A stretch of 64,000 bases of DNA from the NCBI GenBank assembly GCA_023213315.1, contig JAKCPI010004482.1, forward strand, positions 1 to 64,000, read 5' to 3'. The translations under genes and the position numbers were made by a program. This document shows positions 1-10,821 of this stretch, piece by piece; positions within the stretch are counted from its first letter, which is position 1; each line of letters starts with the position of its first letter. The DNA comes from Euborellia annulipes. Lineage: Eukaryota; Arthropoda; Insecta; Dermaptera; Anisolabididae. The notes under the pieces are model-generated. The model was not told where the DNA came from. It worked only from the letters and a program-made list of their open reading frames with translations, and did not search any database.

Positions 1-167
1 TTTTTTTTAATCAATTGGAAATATAATAAACTTGTGGAGGAGGTTGAAAACTTTTAGGTTCAATTAGTAATAAAAGAGGTTCAAAATTTCTTACCTCTGA
101 TCTTGGGATACAAGTGAGGCTTATTATAAATAAATCAAATTTGTTAATTGAATAGCAACTAATAATT

Positions 168-441
168 AAAAATCTGGTGTGACTGGTCGCACAGCACACA
201 ACTTTCTCTTACATTCGGTAATCGAAAGTTGTGTTCTGTGCATGTCACACCAGATTTTTTTGGGTCGAGATATTTTTAGTTTCAACCGAAATATTAAAAT
301 TCAAGATGTAGATTTATAAACATGAGCAAATATTTTTTTTTTTTTTTTTATTTTGTTACCATGACAAGTATTTCTCCTATCCTTCCTATGAAGTATAAGA
401 GTAAAGTGTGCTTCAAACAATTTTGAGAACAAAATGAGAAT
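168..441 (+). repeat. TH repeat, hairpin end plus body, truncated
   Basis: The copy opens with the long hairpin typical of this family: AATCTGGTGTGAC pairs with GTCACACCAGATT about 70 bases later, around a TTCGG loop. The body continues to the AAATGAGAATG block and the distal half is missing. A poly-T run around 331-350 interrupts the body. TH here means terminal-hairpin repeat; plus orientation means the CTGGTGTGAC hairpin comes first. Confidence 0.85.
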
Positions 442-483
442 GGTGCTAAAAATTAAAATGTTAAGGTCGCTGTTAAAATTTGG

Positions 484-650
484 TTTAGAGCAGCGTTTTC
501 CAAACTGTGAGACGCCGGCTAGCGTAAGGGAAGGCGCGATTATTAGCCACAACGAGCAATTTTTCAAATGAATGCTAGTTTTATAAAAAAATAATAATAT
601 TTTTATATAAATTTATATTTTTTAGCATTAAAAATTTTTGTTTTTTTTTT
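484..650. repeat. hAT-like relic (TTTTCCAAACTGTGAGACGCC start)
   Basis: The start resembles the common hAT end CAGTGGTTTCCAAACT, and the following AT-rich stretch resembles the element fragment at 58258-58440. No second end or TSD was found, so this is a decayed partial copy at best. Confidence 0.35.
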
Positions 651-1765
651 ACACTGGTGTTATTACTTTACTTTTTAACACCCATTTGTTGATGTTAAAT
701 TTTAACGTGTCTGTTTTAAAAAAAAAGACCTGAATATTAGTTAAATTGATTGATTTATTCCACTTCAAGAATAAATTCATTGGAAATGATTTTTTTGAAC
801 CGCCCTGTGAGCTCTTTCTCTCTCTCTCTATTCAACAATCAAATCAATATTTTAACAGCCCGAAAGGGCGTTACCAGTTGAACATAATATAATATTTCCC
901 AGGTATAAAAAAAAAAAAAAGAAGACAGACAGACCCTAACATTTCGGGTATAAATTATACATTTTATTACAAGGGCGTTAATGTCTTAACAGGCATCTGA
1001 TTAAAATCGTTTTTTGTGATGATGTCACCACACACACACACACCTTTTCATAAGACAACAACACTTTTTGGCCTTATCTACGTGTTATTGTTAGAGAAAA
1101 TTTTTGTTCGAAATCCTTTTTGTTTGAGAGATAATCCCCCCTCCAAGACATTGTTGTTTTATCAGTAAAAGACTTTTGTTCTGAGGATAGATAACTGCCT
1201 TGACCACCCCCCTTTTTGATGTATAAATCATAGAAGGCAGAGTGAAATTAACCCCTCCCTCCATTTGCATACGACGAGGATCTCTTCTCCTCGGGTATTA
1301 AATGACACTCTTTAATATTATTGTAATAACGGAGGGTGCGATAATGCCAATCTCATATTCAATATTTAACAACACCCTAGCGTGGATTAGAGTGAGAGAG
1401 AGAGAGAGGGGACACCGCTGGTGCCCAGAAGCCTCTCTCTCTCTTGGATTTATTAAACACTCGTTAGAGTCATATTTGGAAATCCCGATCCCAATCCGTG
1501 GATGAATAATACATGAATGCCAACATTGGTTTAAAAAAAAAATGCTACGGAAATTTAATTGAATTTCTAATTAAAAATATTTCCATTTTATAAAATTTTA
1601 TTTTGATAAAAACAAGAGACAAGAAAATAACACTAACAGTAAGAAAATAACTAAAGTATTAATAGGCACACATTTTGTTGACAGGGGAAAAAATATAATT
1701 TTTTCTAATTTGCCCTTTCGGCTACTCAGGCCATTTAGGGGTTTGAAATGTGTATATATATATAT
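651..1765. other. No gene recognised; AT-rich with microsatellites
   Basis: Only short CT, CA and GA runs (about 815-830, 1031-1043, 1391-1410) and poly-A tracts stand out. No ORF here resembles a protein I know. Confidence 0.6.
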
Positions 1766-2112
1766 ATATATGGACCCTGTTACGCATTAGAGTGTCAAGC
1801 GCCAGCTACCGAGTTTTGAGAAAATTAACATTAAAGTTTTTTGTTTTGGTTAGATTATGTTTAATTTTTTTGTCAATTTTGCAAGTAACATTAAATATAC
1901 TATTAATTGGACCCTGTTATGCAATGGTGTGTCAAAGACCAAAAAATTCAAAATTGAGTTAAGCCTAAAAAAAATTATTTTTAATGTTACTTGCACAATT
2001 GACAAAAAAAAATTATATATAATCCAATAAAAACAAAAAACTTTAATGTTAATTTTCTCAGATAACTCGGTAGATGGTGCTTGACACAATAATGCGTAAC
2101 AGGGTCCATATA
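1766..2112. mobile_element. M1 foldback MITE
   Basis: Both ends carry the same inverted sequence: TGGACCCTGTTACGCATTA at the left and its complement near 2085-2110. The arms run about 130-140 bases at roughly 85% identity. The middle holds a second start (GGACCCTGTTATGCAATGG, about 1908), which matches the other M1 subfamily at 61654-61916, so this is probably a nested or composite copy. No coding capacity. Confidence 0.8.
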
Positions 2113-2117
2113 TTATT

Positions 2118-2215
2118 GATATATATCGATAGTTATCGAGGGACGTTCCACATGCTGATTACTTGGGTTTACAAACCGAGGTTTCCCCGAGTTTGAAATC
2201 GCTTAGCCGCAACGA
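2118..2215 (-). repeat. R1 dispersed repeat
   Basis: The stretch around GGGACGTTCCACATGCTGAT recurs in inverted form at 63205-63285 and more weakly at 26034-26090. Class unknown. Confidence 0.5.
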
Positions 2216-2616
2216 TTGTGGGGACTGTTGCCAGGTCCCCTGGCAAAAAAATAACAATTTTGAAACACATAACCTAGTGTATAATTTAAATTCCCTATAT
2301 CAAACGGTTAGTTTTAATTTTGAATTATTTACTACGTCACAGTGGCGTAGACTGATCATACAGATGGTAAAAAAGAGTTTGTTTTTTTTCAAGTACTAAA
2401 TTATTTAATGCAAATTGATGGTTTCAAATTAAATTGAAATATTTCAGAAACTTTCTCTTCTTCAGTGGATCTTCACTCTTAGCCTGATTCCTCCAGAATA
2501 GAATGATGGAATTTGTCTCGAACATAATATTCGAAAAAATTTTGAAACGGTGAAGGGTAGAGGTCAAGAAGTATTTGAATTTAATTGTGAACGACCCATC
2601 TGAATTAAGTAACTGC
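2216..2616. other. No gene recognised
   Basis: AT-rich sequence without repeats or coding signal that I could support. Confidence 0.5.
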
Positions 2617-3050
2617 TGATGAAAACCGAAAGTCGCGGGTTCGCACTCCAGGCAGTCTGATGATTTTATTTAAGGCATTTGGATACCCAGATCCGCACCG
2701 CGGGATTAATAATGGCGAGGACAGAAGAAGAAGAATAAGAAGATTTGGATACCCAGAATCGAGTCGAGGGTCCGGTGGCCTGATGCAATGGACAGCACGC
2801 CTATGCCCCGTAAATGCTGGAGATCCTGGGTTAGTTTCCCAGGGACCATGGGATGTTTGGCCTCACCAATAAAAATAATCTCTCATTCTTGTTAAAAAAT
2901 TAAATAAGAATGCCTGGATCCCCAATAGATATATTTACAAATAACGGGTATCGTACAAAGTGTTAAATGGCCTAAGTTGCCGAAAAGACTGTGTGAATAG
3001 GAAAAAAGTGTGAGTGTTTAAAAAAAAAAAAAAATAATAATAATAATAAA
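2617..3050 (+). mobile_element. SINE-A, 5'-truncated, interrupted by SINE-B
   Basis: The T-arm side of a tRNA-like head (GTCGCGGGTTCGCACTCCAG) is followed by the SINE-A body (CAGTCTGATGATTTTATTT). After an insertion come the SINE-A tail landmarks: a TGCCTGGATCCCC block, GCCGAAAAGACTGTGTGAAT, and a poly-A near 3020-3034. This tRNA-derived family recurs throughout the window. Confidence 0.8.
2745..2900 (+). mobile_element. SINE-B, tRNA-derived
   Basis: The head reads GGTCCGGTGGCCTGATGCAA with a decayed B box (GGTTAGTTTCCC) and ends in the tail block ATGGGATGTTTGGCCTCACC plus A-rich DNA. It is closely related to the better copy at 10013-10142 and lies inside SINE-A. Confidence 0.7.
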
Positions 3051-3057
3051 GAAAAGG

Positions 3058-3161
3058 CTAGGGTCCGCCGCAGGCGAGCCCGAGCCAGTTGAGGGAAGTC
3101 CAGGGAGGCCAAGCCCACCTGGCTAGACCCCGAAACCCGCCGGCGGGCGGCGCGGCTAGTT
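3058..3161. repeat. GC-rich block sharing a motif with 43.8 kb
   Basis: A sharp GC-rich island in AT-rich surroundings ends in GGCGGGCGGCGCGGCTAGTT. A near-identical string occurs at 43810-43830 (GGCGGGCGGAGCGGCTAGTT), so it is probably an end of a dispersed element, not a CpG island of a gene. Confidence 0.45.
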
Positions 3162-4694
3162 CTAATATTAATATTCCCTGGGTTTATTATGTAAAAGAAA
3201 AATATTAGAATATTTCTTTTTTTGTTAAATCCACAGTCAAAGTGTGAGGAATTTTTGTGAGTCCCAAGAGAGAAAGAAGAAAGAGAAATCCGTGAATATG
3301 ATATCCACCATACATTTGCACATATGTAGACGTGTTCGAGAATTCGCTCAGGGCATAGCACGTCTCTCTCTGTAATACGTACGTATCTATCTAGACACAC
3401 ACACCACACACACTCAAACACACATACATCAATATATCACAAAGTTTTCGCACGCGAACGATAAGCCGTTTCCAACAAACTGGATTCATGATAAGAGAGT
3501 GGGGGTGGGGGAAGGGGATTTGACCGATTGGGTCGATTTCTAAATCGAAAATTATCCGCCTGAGAGAAGAAGAAAAAGAAAGGCAGGGAAAAAAAGGCGT
3601 ATGAGTAATGTCCATGATAATGGTGACATTATAGAGAGATATGATTAGCATAATCCTGATTCCAGGGATTACGCGCTGTTGGCTCCAGGGATAAATAAAA
3701 AAAAAGCCCATTGTTGCCCTGGTGTGTATGTTGTGTTTAATGATCGGATCTCATATTTTAAGATTATATTTTTCTAAATTCTATATCCATCTATAAAGGG
3801 TCTTTTAATTAGGGATTTTCAAATTACCATCTGGATAGACAAGAGTGGGGGGAGGAATCAAAAGGGTTTTTGCTGCTGCCAGACGGACGTTCATTTCTCT
3901 CTCTCTCTCTCTCTGTGTCTGTCTGTTAAGTTGGCAAACATGAGAGAGCTTTTTAAATTTCACAAAATATTTTTAATCTAAAATTCAATTTCATTTTATG
4001 ATCAAAAAAAAAATGACATCCATTTACAAAAAAAAATCAAATAATGAATTTTTTTTAATTCTTTATCCTATCTATGATATTGATTCATTTAAACTCGCTG
4101 GTGTAGGATGTCGATCTTCTATATAAGAGATCGGTGTTCGCATTTTCATTAAATATAAACACCCTGGATTGGAATATTGTATTCCACCACAAGACAAATT
4201 CAAAGTGCTGAGGGAGTCACAGCCAGTCACACCAGATTTTTTATTTGAGGTCATTTAGACCGCGCCGTTATTTATTTCAATTTATTGGTAACCAATTCAT
4301 TTTAAATAAAGTTAATTATTATTATAAATCAATACTAAATACATATCTCGACAGGTATTGTGTCATCTTTAGGAGTGATTTCTTATCTCAGTTGGGATTA
4401 AAAACAAAAAAAATACTTATTTTCAAAATGTTAGAAATAGAAAAGTGGTTAAAGTGTAACCGGAACTTTACACCTGGATTGAAATCAACTTAGTTGTTAA
4501 ATCATTCCTGAAGATGACACACCAGTGTCTAGCGTTGACGTCTAAACTTCAAAAATTTAATTTTGTAAAAGAAGATAGGATTATTTTTTTAAATTGATTT
4601 CAGTTCACTATTAAAGTTTCGGCTCACATCTTTATTTTTTTCAACATTTTGAAATTTTCATGCTGTTAAATTAAAAATCATTAATAAAAATCCA
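3162..4694. other. No gene recognised; small TH hairpin relic near 4205-4242
   Basis: Contains CA and CT microsatellites and a short decayed TH end (CCAGTCACACCAGATTTTTT, about 4222). The reading frames on the minus strand at 2972-3711 run through low-complexity DNA and match nothing I know. Confidence 0.5.
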
Positions 4695-5368
4695 AAAAAA
4701 TCTGGTGTGACTGGCGCACAGCACACATCTTTCTCTTACCTTCGGTAATCGAAAGTTGTGTTCTGTGCTTGTCACACCAGATTTTTTGTGTCGACATGTA
4801 TTTAGTTTCCGACAGTATGGTACATTCGATTTTCAAGATGTAAAATTTATAAGTATGGCAAAATGTTTATATTTTGTTACCATGGCAACCATTTCTCCTA
4901 TCTTTTCTATGGAGAACAAGAGTAAAGTGGTCTTCAGAAGATTTCAATCACAAAATGAGAATATACATTTGAAAGAGCACCTAAAAAATAATTGATTTTT
5001 GAATTTAAAAAAAAATCGTTGGAGCAAATTTTGAGAAAATCGAAAAAAACTGAAAAATTTCATCAGTAAAGTACTAGTACTTTTTGGCCAATTTTGTTGA
5101 AATGCTTCGTGTCACGTCCCATGGGGGTGCCTAACTTAAATATAAAATTTCAACCTCCTAGCTCTTTTCGTTCTTGAGATATTTTGTTCACAGACAGACA
5201 CACAGACAGACACACACACAGACAGACCATGTCGCGAAAACCACTTTTTTGGATTCAGGAGACCTCAAAACGTGAAGATCCATCAAAATCTCGACATCGA
5301 ATTTTTGACATGAAACCAATACTTTCTCTCTCTATATATTAACATATATATAGAGGTAAGAGAAAGTA
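4695..5368 (+). mobile_element. TH repeat, full length
   Basis: One of the cleanest copies. It starts with the CTGGTGTGAC hairpin, passes the GTGTCGACATGTATTTAG block, the AGTAAAGTACTAGTACTTTT block and a CAGACAGACA microsatellite, and ends in a hairpin around TATATTAACATATATA finishing GGTAAGAGAAAGTA. The string ACTTTCTCTTACC of the first hairpin reappears inverted at the far end, so the element has ~13-bp terminal inverted repeats within hairpins. Flanked by A-runs; no coding capacity. Confidence 0.9.
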
Positions 5369-5461
5369 AAAAAAGGGAAAAGGGGAGAGAATAGATTTAG
5401 AAAATTAAATAAATCGTAAGAAAAATAGCAGGATTGATGATCAATCCAACTTTTGAAGGGA

Positions 5462-5578
5462 AGATTATAAGGGAAGGGGTTTGATTCCCGGCCCAATCAA
5501 TGAAAATTACATCCTAATTAATTGAGGAAGATGAAGACGGAGTTTAAATGACCTCGGATGCAGAAAAAGATAAATATC
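5462..5578 (+). mobile_element. SINE-C-like fragment
   Basis: A B-box-like GGTTTGATTCCCGGCC is followed by a tail resembling SINE-C (GTTTAAATGACCTCGGATGC then AAAAAG), compare 55191-55364. Decayed. Confidence 0.4.
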
Positions 5579-6282
5579 TTCATTAACAAATTCACTAAAT
5601 ACCGCCTTCATTTTGGATTTTCGACAGCGGGATTCTAATGCAATTGCAAAGCACACCATTCGAGATCCTAGGTTTAATCACCAAAAACAAATTTTGTGAC
5701 ATTTTCTTTAGAACAAACTTTTATTAAAACATGTTAAAAAAAAAAAAAAAAAGGAATATTTTGCGTGATTAAAAAAGAACCCTTGAAGTTTCACATGTAG
5801 CCAGCCAGCTCTATTTAGAGTCAAAACGAATTAACGAGATTAAAATCAGTGAGAAAGAAAAAAAAAATTGATTTTTTTTCTTTTATATAATAGAAAATGA
5901 TTTTATTAATAAAATTCTGTCAAGTGGATTAATATATTATGTGAACTAAATTTATATTAATATTAATGATAAAGAGAGAATTTTGTTATGATGTGACCAT
6001 CACGCGATTTCCATTATTTTCGAACAAGAGAGAGCTTTTATTTTTTATAACACTGGTCGACAAGGTTTCCTTCACAAGAAATCTGATTAGTGAATCTAGT
6101 ACATTTTTTTATACTGATATGTAGATAGAATTTTTCCATCAGGCATGGTTTTAGAGATATAGAGAAAAATAAATTTTAATAGAAAATGTGCTCTAAAACG
6201 GCTTTTATTTTGAATTTTCAAGATTTTTTTAAGGCGAAACCCCCTAGAAATATTCAGATAGCTATAATACTTATAAATTTTA
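5579..6282. other. No gene recognised
   Basis: AT-rich, with a poly-A run near 5735-5752. No repeat family or coding exon supported. Confidence 0.5.
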
Positions 6283-6809
6283 ATATTTCAAGAAGAGGAG
6301 GGGAATTATTGCGGTTTTTGACCAAGGTGTTGTGGTTCAAGAAAACAATAAAAAATAATAATTTATTGTTGTGTGCTTTATTTTAGGTCTGGCAACTGGC
6401 TAGCATCAGTTTCGGTAGCCCAACTACCATCATCAGGTCTGCAAAATACATTTTATTTTTAAATTACTTATATTATTATATAAGTTTGTCAGTACAATAA
6501 TTGTGTTTTTATGTCAATTTGATCAATAAAACATATTACATTTCTCTAGATTATTATATTTTTGTTAAAAACAATTTACATAAACAAAGCCCAAATGGCT
6601 AAAAGTCTAAAGTCTAAATGGATTTAGGCTTTGTTCAGGTAAATTAAAAATAAAATGTATTTTGCAGGCCTGATGATGGTAGTTGGGCTGCCGACGCCAG
6701 GTCCAGACCTAGAACAAAGCACACAACAATAAATTATTATTTTTTATTGTTTTCTTGAACCACAACACCTTGGTCAATAACCGCAATAAATCTTCCTCTT
6801 CTTGAAATA
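6283..6809. mobile_element. HR element 1: inverted pair of hammerhead-bearing arms
   Basis: Left arm 6283-6475 and right arm 6640-6809 are inverted repeats separated by AT-rich DNA. Each arm carries a hammerhead motif near its inner edge, facing outwards (left on minus, right on plus). Outside the motifs the arms share the GTTTTCTTGAACCACAACAC block. This layout is that of Penelope-like pseudo-LTRs in inverted orientation. No protein is encoded, and the TSD could not be fixed. Confidence 0.75.
6391..6442 (-). ncRNA. Hammerhead ribozyme motif, core intact (HR1 left)
   Basis: Read on minus: CTGATGA, an extra T, stem II GGTAG/CTACC with loop TTGGG, then GAAA, stem III ACTG/CAGT with an 8-nt loop, and H17 = T. 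Stem I is GGC/GCC in the ancestral form but has one A mismatch here. The partner arm at 6664-6705 has the GAAA destroyed (GACG). Hammerheads cleave RNA after H17; activity is inferred, not shown. Confidence 0.65.
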
Positions 6810-7493
6810 GTATTGATAATTGCTCTAATCCAACAAAAATATAAATTTTAAGTTTCAGTCCAATCAGAGACCAGACGTGCCTTGCCGCAAACAGCTAAAA
6901 GTTTAGAAAAATCGAATTTTTTCAGTTTTTTTTTTTCGTTTTGTACACCCCTAATGAATTTTTTTTTATTTTATTTATTTATTTTATTTATTTATAATAG
7001 AAAATGCTCTGAGGCGATTTGTGCCTCATATGAGCAGAAAATACATTGCAACGTGTGTAGGAACCATTACCATTCCTAATTGCAAAATACATATTTTTAG
7101 GATATTCGATAGTTCTTTGGATTTCCAAAAATCATACATTCGTGAAAATCTGTTGATTATTAAGGAAATTATTAACAAATTAATTTTAAAATATATTATA
7201 GCGGCCTAGCTATACTAGGGTAAGTCTATTCCTACGAGTAAAGCGCCTGAAAGATAGGCAACCAAAATGTTTGTTTTGTTTTTTTACCAGACTGGTAACT
7301 ATTTAATTTCGTTAATAAACAACAGCTTTTCATGAATGAATGATTTTTGGAAAGCCAATGAACTATAGAATATCGTGAATATATGTTTTTTGCAATTAGG
7401 GATGGTAAAAATTGCATTAGAGATGTCTAAAACAAAACAAAAAAAAAAAAAAAACGAAAAAACTTCGATAAAAGCCGGATAAAAAACTAATTC
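6810..7493. other. No gene recognised
   Basis: AT-rich; contains small ORFs of no recognisable family and a poly-A tract at 7438-7454. Confidence 0.5.
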
Positions 7494-7889
7494 AGGTCTA
7501 TTCTCTAAAAACAGACTTTAAAATTTAAAATCAACAAATGGGTGTTAAAAAGTAATGTAAAAACAATTCTCTAAACAAATTTTAACAGCGACGTTAACAT
7601 GTTGCTTTTATTTCAAAGCTATCAAAATCATAACCTTACTTTTTAGGTTAAGGACGCCATTTTTATTTTAAACACGACGTTAAAATATTAAAGGCACCCC
7701 CTAGACATGACATTAATTATTAACACTATTTACTAAGTGTTAACGCTTTGGCTTTAAAGTTTTTGTTTACAGAATAGCTATTTGAGGCAAAGTGATTTTG
7801 AAAAGCATTTTTTAACGCTGATTGTTTTTAAATTACACCCATTTTGTTTATTTTAAATTTTAACGCCTGTTTTTAGAGAATAGACCTGT
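7494..7889. mobile_element. Short TIR element (MITE-like)
   Basis: Terminal inverted repeats of at least 20 bases (GGTCTATTCTCTAAAAACAG and its complement) bound a 396-bp AT-rich body. The adjoining CAACAAATGGGTGTTAAAAA is matched in inverted form near the right end and again at about 655-700. TSD not resolved, so superfamily unknown. Confidence 0.65.
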
Positions 7890-8710
7890 TCAGATGTTAA
7901 AAGTTAACGTTTTTGCTTAGTGAATAGACTTGAATATCTATTAAAATTTATTTTTCTCTATATCTTTAAAACTGTGCCTGATGGAGCAAAACTGAAATGA
8001 TAATATTTGAATTCAGCATGAAAAATACTTCTAGAATTTCATATCTTTATTCTTGTGAAAGAAAAAAAATTCATTTTTTATCAACTAGTGTTATTATTGA
8101 TAAATGATTTTTAGATTATTCGTGTAACTAGATTATGTGCATAAAGTAGTTAACCCGGGGGTTCACCTCAGCTACCAACACGATATTCTAAACAGAGAGA
8201 AAAGGGAAACTCAATTTGCCAGAAGGGGGAGGAAAGTTAGAGGGTCAGCCAGGGCATATCATCATATAGGTCGAATTCTCTCTCGTATGAAGGATATCAG
8301 TATCTGTATATAGAGTGAAAACATGGATGGGACCGCTGCAGAAGCCACTGACAGAATATTAAATAAACGTTTGATTAGAAGGCAGCAACGAACGACGTAA
8401 AGTTTCTGTCCCTCAAACTCGCCCCTTAACCAGGCCCTATGTATGAGGGGCTAAGTTTGCTGCCCTTGCCCATTAATTATTCCGACGTGTTTTGAAATTT
8501 ACTAAATTTCAATTCCTCTTAATATTATTAGTTATTATGTCAAAAAAAAAAAAATAAAATAAAACAGAGATGAGAGAAACGAATAAATAGCGAGTTTCTA
8601 AAAAGACTTCTTTTTAAAAAAACTGGTGGTTTTGACCACTCAACTTTCTCTATGTTTATTATTCAAAGGTTTTCGGGAGGTTTCGAGGTGTGAAATCGAG
8701 TTTTTTTTTT
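7890..8710. other. No gene recognised
   Basis: Mixed composition with a slightly GC-richer stretch around 8155-8460. No coding or repeat identity supported. Confidence 0.5.
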
Positions 8711-9344
8711 TACTGTCTCTTAACTCTATATATGTTAATATATAGAGAGAGAAAGTATTGGATTCATATCAAAAATTCGATGTCGAGATTTTGATGGATA
8801 TAAAAGTTTTGAGGTGCCCTGAGTCCAAAAAAGGGGTTTTCAAGACATGATCTGTCTGTCTGTGAACAAAATATCTCAAGAACTAAAAGAGGTAGGAACA
8901 TGAAATTTGATATTTAAGTTAGACACCCCCATGGAACGTGACAAGAAGCTTTTGGTTAAAATTAGTCAAAGAGTACTAATACTTTACTGATGTACTTTTT
9001 CAGTTTTTTTTCGATTTTCTCAAAGTTTATTATTCAACGATTTTGATTAAAATTCAAAAATCAATTATTTTTTAGATGCTCTTTAAAATGTATATTCTCA
9101 TTTTTTTCTCAAAATTGTTTGAAGCACACTTTGCTCTTGAACTTCATATGAAAAATTGGAGAAATGGTAACAAAATATAAATATTTTCTCATGTTTATAA
9201 ATTTTATATCTTGAATTCTAATATATCGGCCGAAACTAAATAAATGTTGACACGAAAAATCTGGTGTGACAAGCAAAGAACACAACTTTCGATTATCGAA
9301 AGTAAGAGAAAGTTGTGTGTTGTGCGATCACTTACACCAGATTT
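8711..9344 (-). mobile_element. TH repeat, near full length
   Basis: The AT hairpin end (TACTGTCTCTTAACTC...GAGAGAAAGTA) comes first and the CTGGTGTGAC/GTGATC..CACCAG hairpin last, so the copy is inverted. All internal blocks are present, with a shortened CTGT microsatellite. Confidence 0.9.
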
Positions 9345-9378
9345 CTTTTCAAATAGAACATTATTTGATATTGAAAAG

Positions 9379-9582
9379 GTAATAAGAAAACCACCGGTGT
9401 TTTATCTTTATACAAAATCTTTTTTAATATTATTGTTATTGTAAATAAAATTTTATCTTTTCAAAACTATACCTTAATTTTATAATAAATATTTGTATAT
9501 GGTTTTGAAAAGAAAAAAATTTATTTACAATAACAATAATTTCAAAAAATATTTTGTATAAAGATAAAAAAGTATTTTAATA
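9379..9582. repeat. Foldback, ~85-bp arms
   Basis: Arms 9379-9471 and 9493-9582 are inverted repeats around a ~20-bp spacer, sharing TTATTGTTATTGTAAATAAA. It lies just upstream of a decayed hammerhead at 9746 and may be part of the same PLE-type insertion. Confidence 0.6.
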
Positions 9583-9745
9583 ACAGGCATTAAATGTTAA
9601 TTTACTAAAATCAAATGTGTTAAGCTGGTAAAGAGATTAATATATGATTTTACAATAAAAATTTGTATATTTAAAAAAAAAATTTTTTATAAACTAATTC
9701 TATGTTTTTGACTTAAAGGTTTACATGTAATTTTTATTTATTTTA

Positions 9746-9802
9746 GGCCTGATGAAGGTTTTTTGTAAAACCAAAACTGTTAAATTGTGCAATAAAGTCG
9801 CC
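9746..9802 (+). ncRNA. Hammerhead motif, core-mutated relic
   Basis: CTGATGA, extra A, stem II GGTTTT/AAAACC, then AAAA in place of GAAA (G12 changed). The 3' GTC followed by GCC pairs with GGC upstream of the core to form stem I. Expected to be inactive. Confidence 0.5.
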
Positions 9803-9935
9803 AGATCTCAATAAAATTTTCCGCTAATGAATATTATGTAATATTTATTTAAATATTTTTCGAGATCTATATATTTGAATAAGATAATAATAGTATTCAA
9901 AATACCTCGATTCGGACTTAACTAGTCATAGATAT

Positions 9936-10142
9936 ATTCAACAAGACATGTGAGTGTTTTTATTGATGAGGCCAAACATCCCATGGCCCCCGGAATCGAA
10001 CCCCGGGTCGAGGGTCCGGTGGCCTGGTGCAATGGATAGCACGCCTATGCCCCGGAAAGGCGGAGATCCTGGGTTCGATTCCCGGGGGCCATGGGATGTT
10101 TGGCCTCATCAATAAAAAACACTCACATGTCTTGTTGAGTAA
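9936..10142 (+). mobile_element. SINE-B palindrome with near-intact tRNA-like head
   Basis: The plus-strand tRNA-like head (10013-10091) has an A-box-like TGGCCTGGTGCAATGG and a perfect B box GGTTCGATTCC. Its tail (GGGATGTTTGGCCTCATC, then AACACTCACATGTCTTGTTG) is repeated inverted on the left (9936-10005), which also carries an inverted B box. Two SINE-B copies thus sit head to head. It is not a functional tRNA: the acceptor stem runs into SINE sequence. Confidence 0.75.
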
Positions 10143-10821
10143 TATTTATTTAAAATTCCGTAGATCAGAATAACAAGGACCTTCAAGCCATTGGCTATTT
10201 TGAGATTAACTTTTGCTTTTTCCATCATGCTTCTTTTATTTTAAGTTAGTCTTTATCTTCATTTTGACTTTCAATGTAATATTATTATTATTAATTTATT
10301 TCTGAAATTATTATCATTTATCAGCTTGGCTAATCAGCTACCGATAGTCTCCAATCCTTTCCCTTTGATTATAAACGGACATCTCTCTCTCGGTTTTTTT
10401 TTCTTCCCTTTATTTAGCCATCCATCTTCTGCTCGTTTTCGCTGTCTGTCTGTCTGTCTGTCAGTCGTTCGCTCGGTCATCGTTGCTTACAGACCTTCGC
10501 CCTTGATTTGTCTATTTGAATTGAGTCTCTTTTCATTTTCCTCTTCTTTTTTTCTCTTCTCTCTTCTATTAGGCCTTTTATCCTTTTTCTCATCTCTCTT
10601 TTTTAGAATCAATCTTTTTAAGGCAGATGTACCTCTACATCGGGATCTCTTAGTACTATAGAAATTTATTTAGCGGAATTGAATTTTCATAGAAAAGACC
10701 AAAATTATTCTTTTGTGGATAAACTCAAAATTTATTTTGTGGGGGGAGCTCACTATTTTAGAATAAGAGACTCTCAAAATGTATATTTTCATCAAATTTG
10801 CGACACGACCCTATGTATTAA
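10143..10821. other. No gene recognised; CT-rich stretch with a TCAGT initiator-like site
   Basis: CTGT repeats lead into TCAGTCGTTCGCTCGGTC (from 10461), which fits an arthropod initiator on the plus strand, but no TATA box or splice donor supports it. The 111-codon ORF across it is low-complexity. Confidence 0.4.

Noticed and set aside
2450..2480. CTTCTTCAG-type hammerhead half
   Set aside because: No GAAA partner or stem I in reach.
10461..10480. Plus-strand TCAGT initiator
   Set aside because: No TATA box, donor or repeat-independent exon support; noted only as a possibility.
10326..10661. 111-codon ORF with Phe/Ser-rich hydrophobic runs
   Set aside because: Translation of CT-rich and CTGT repeats, not a convincing membrane protein.
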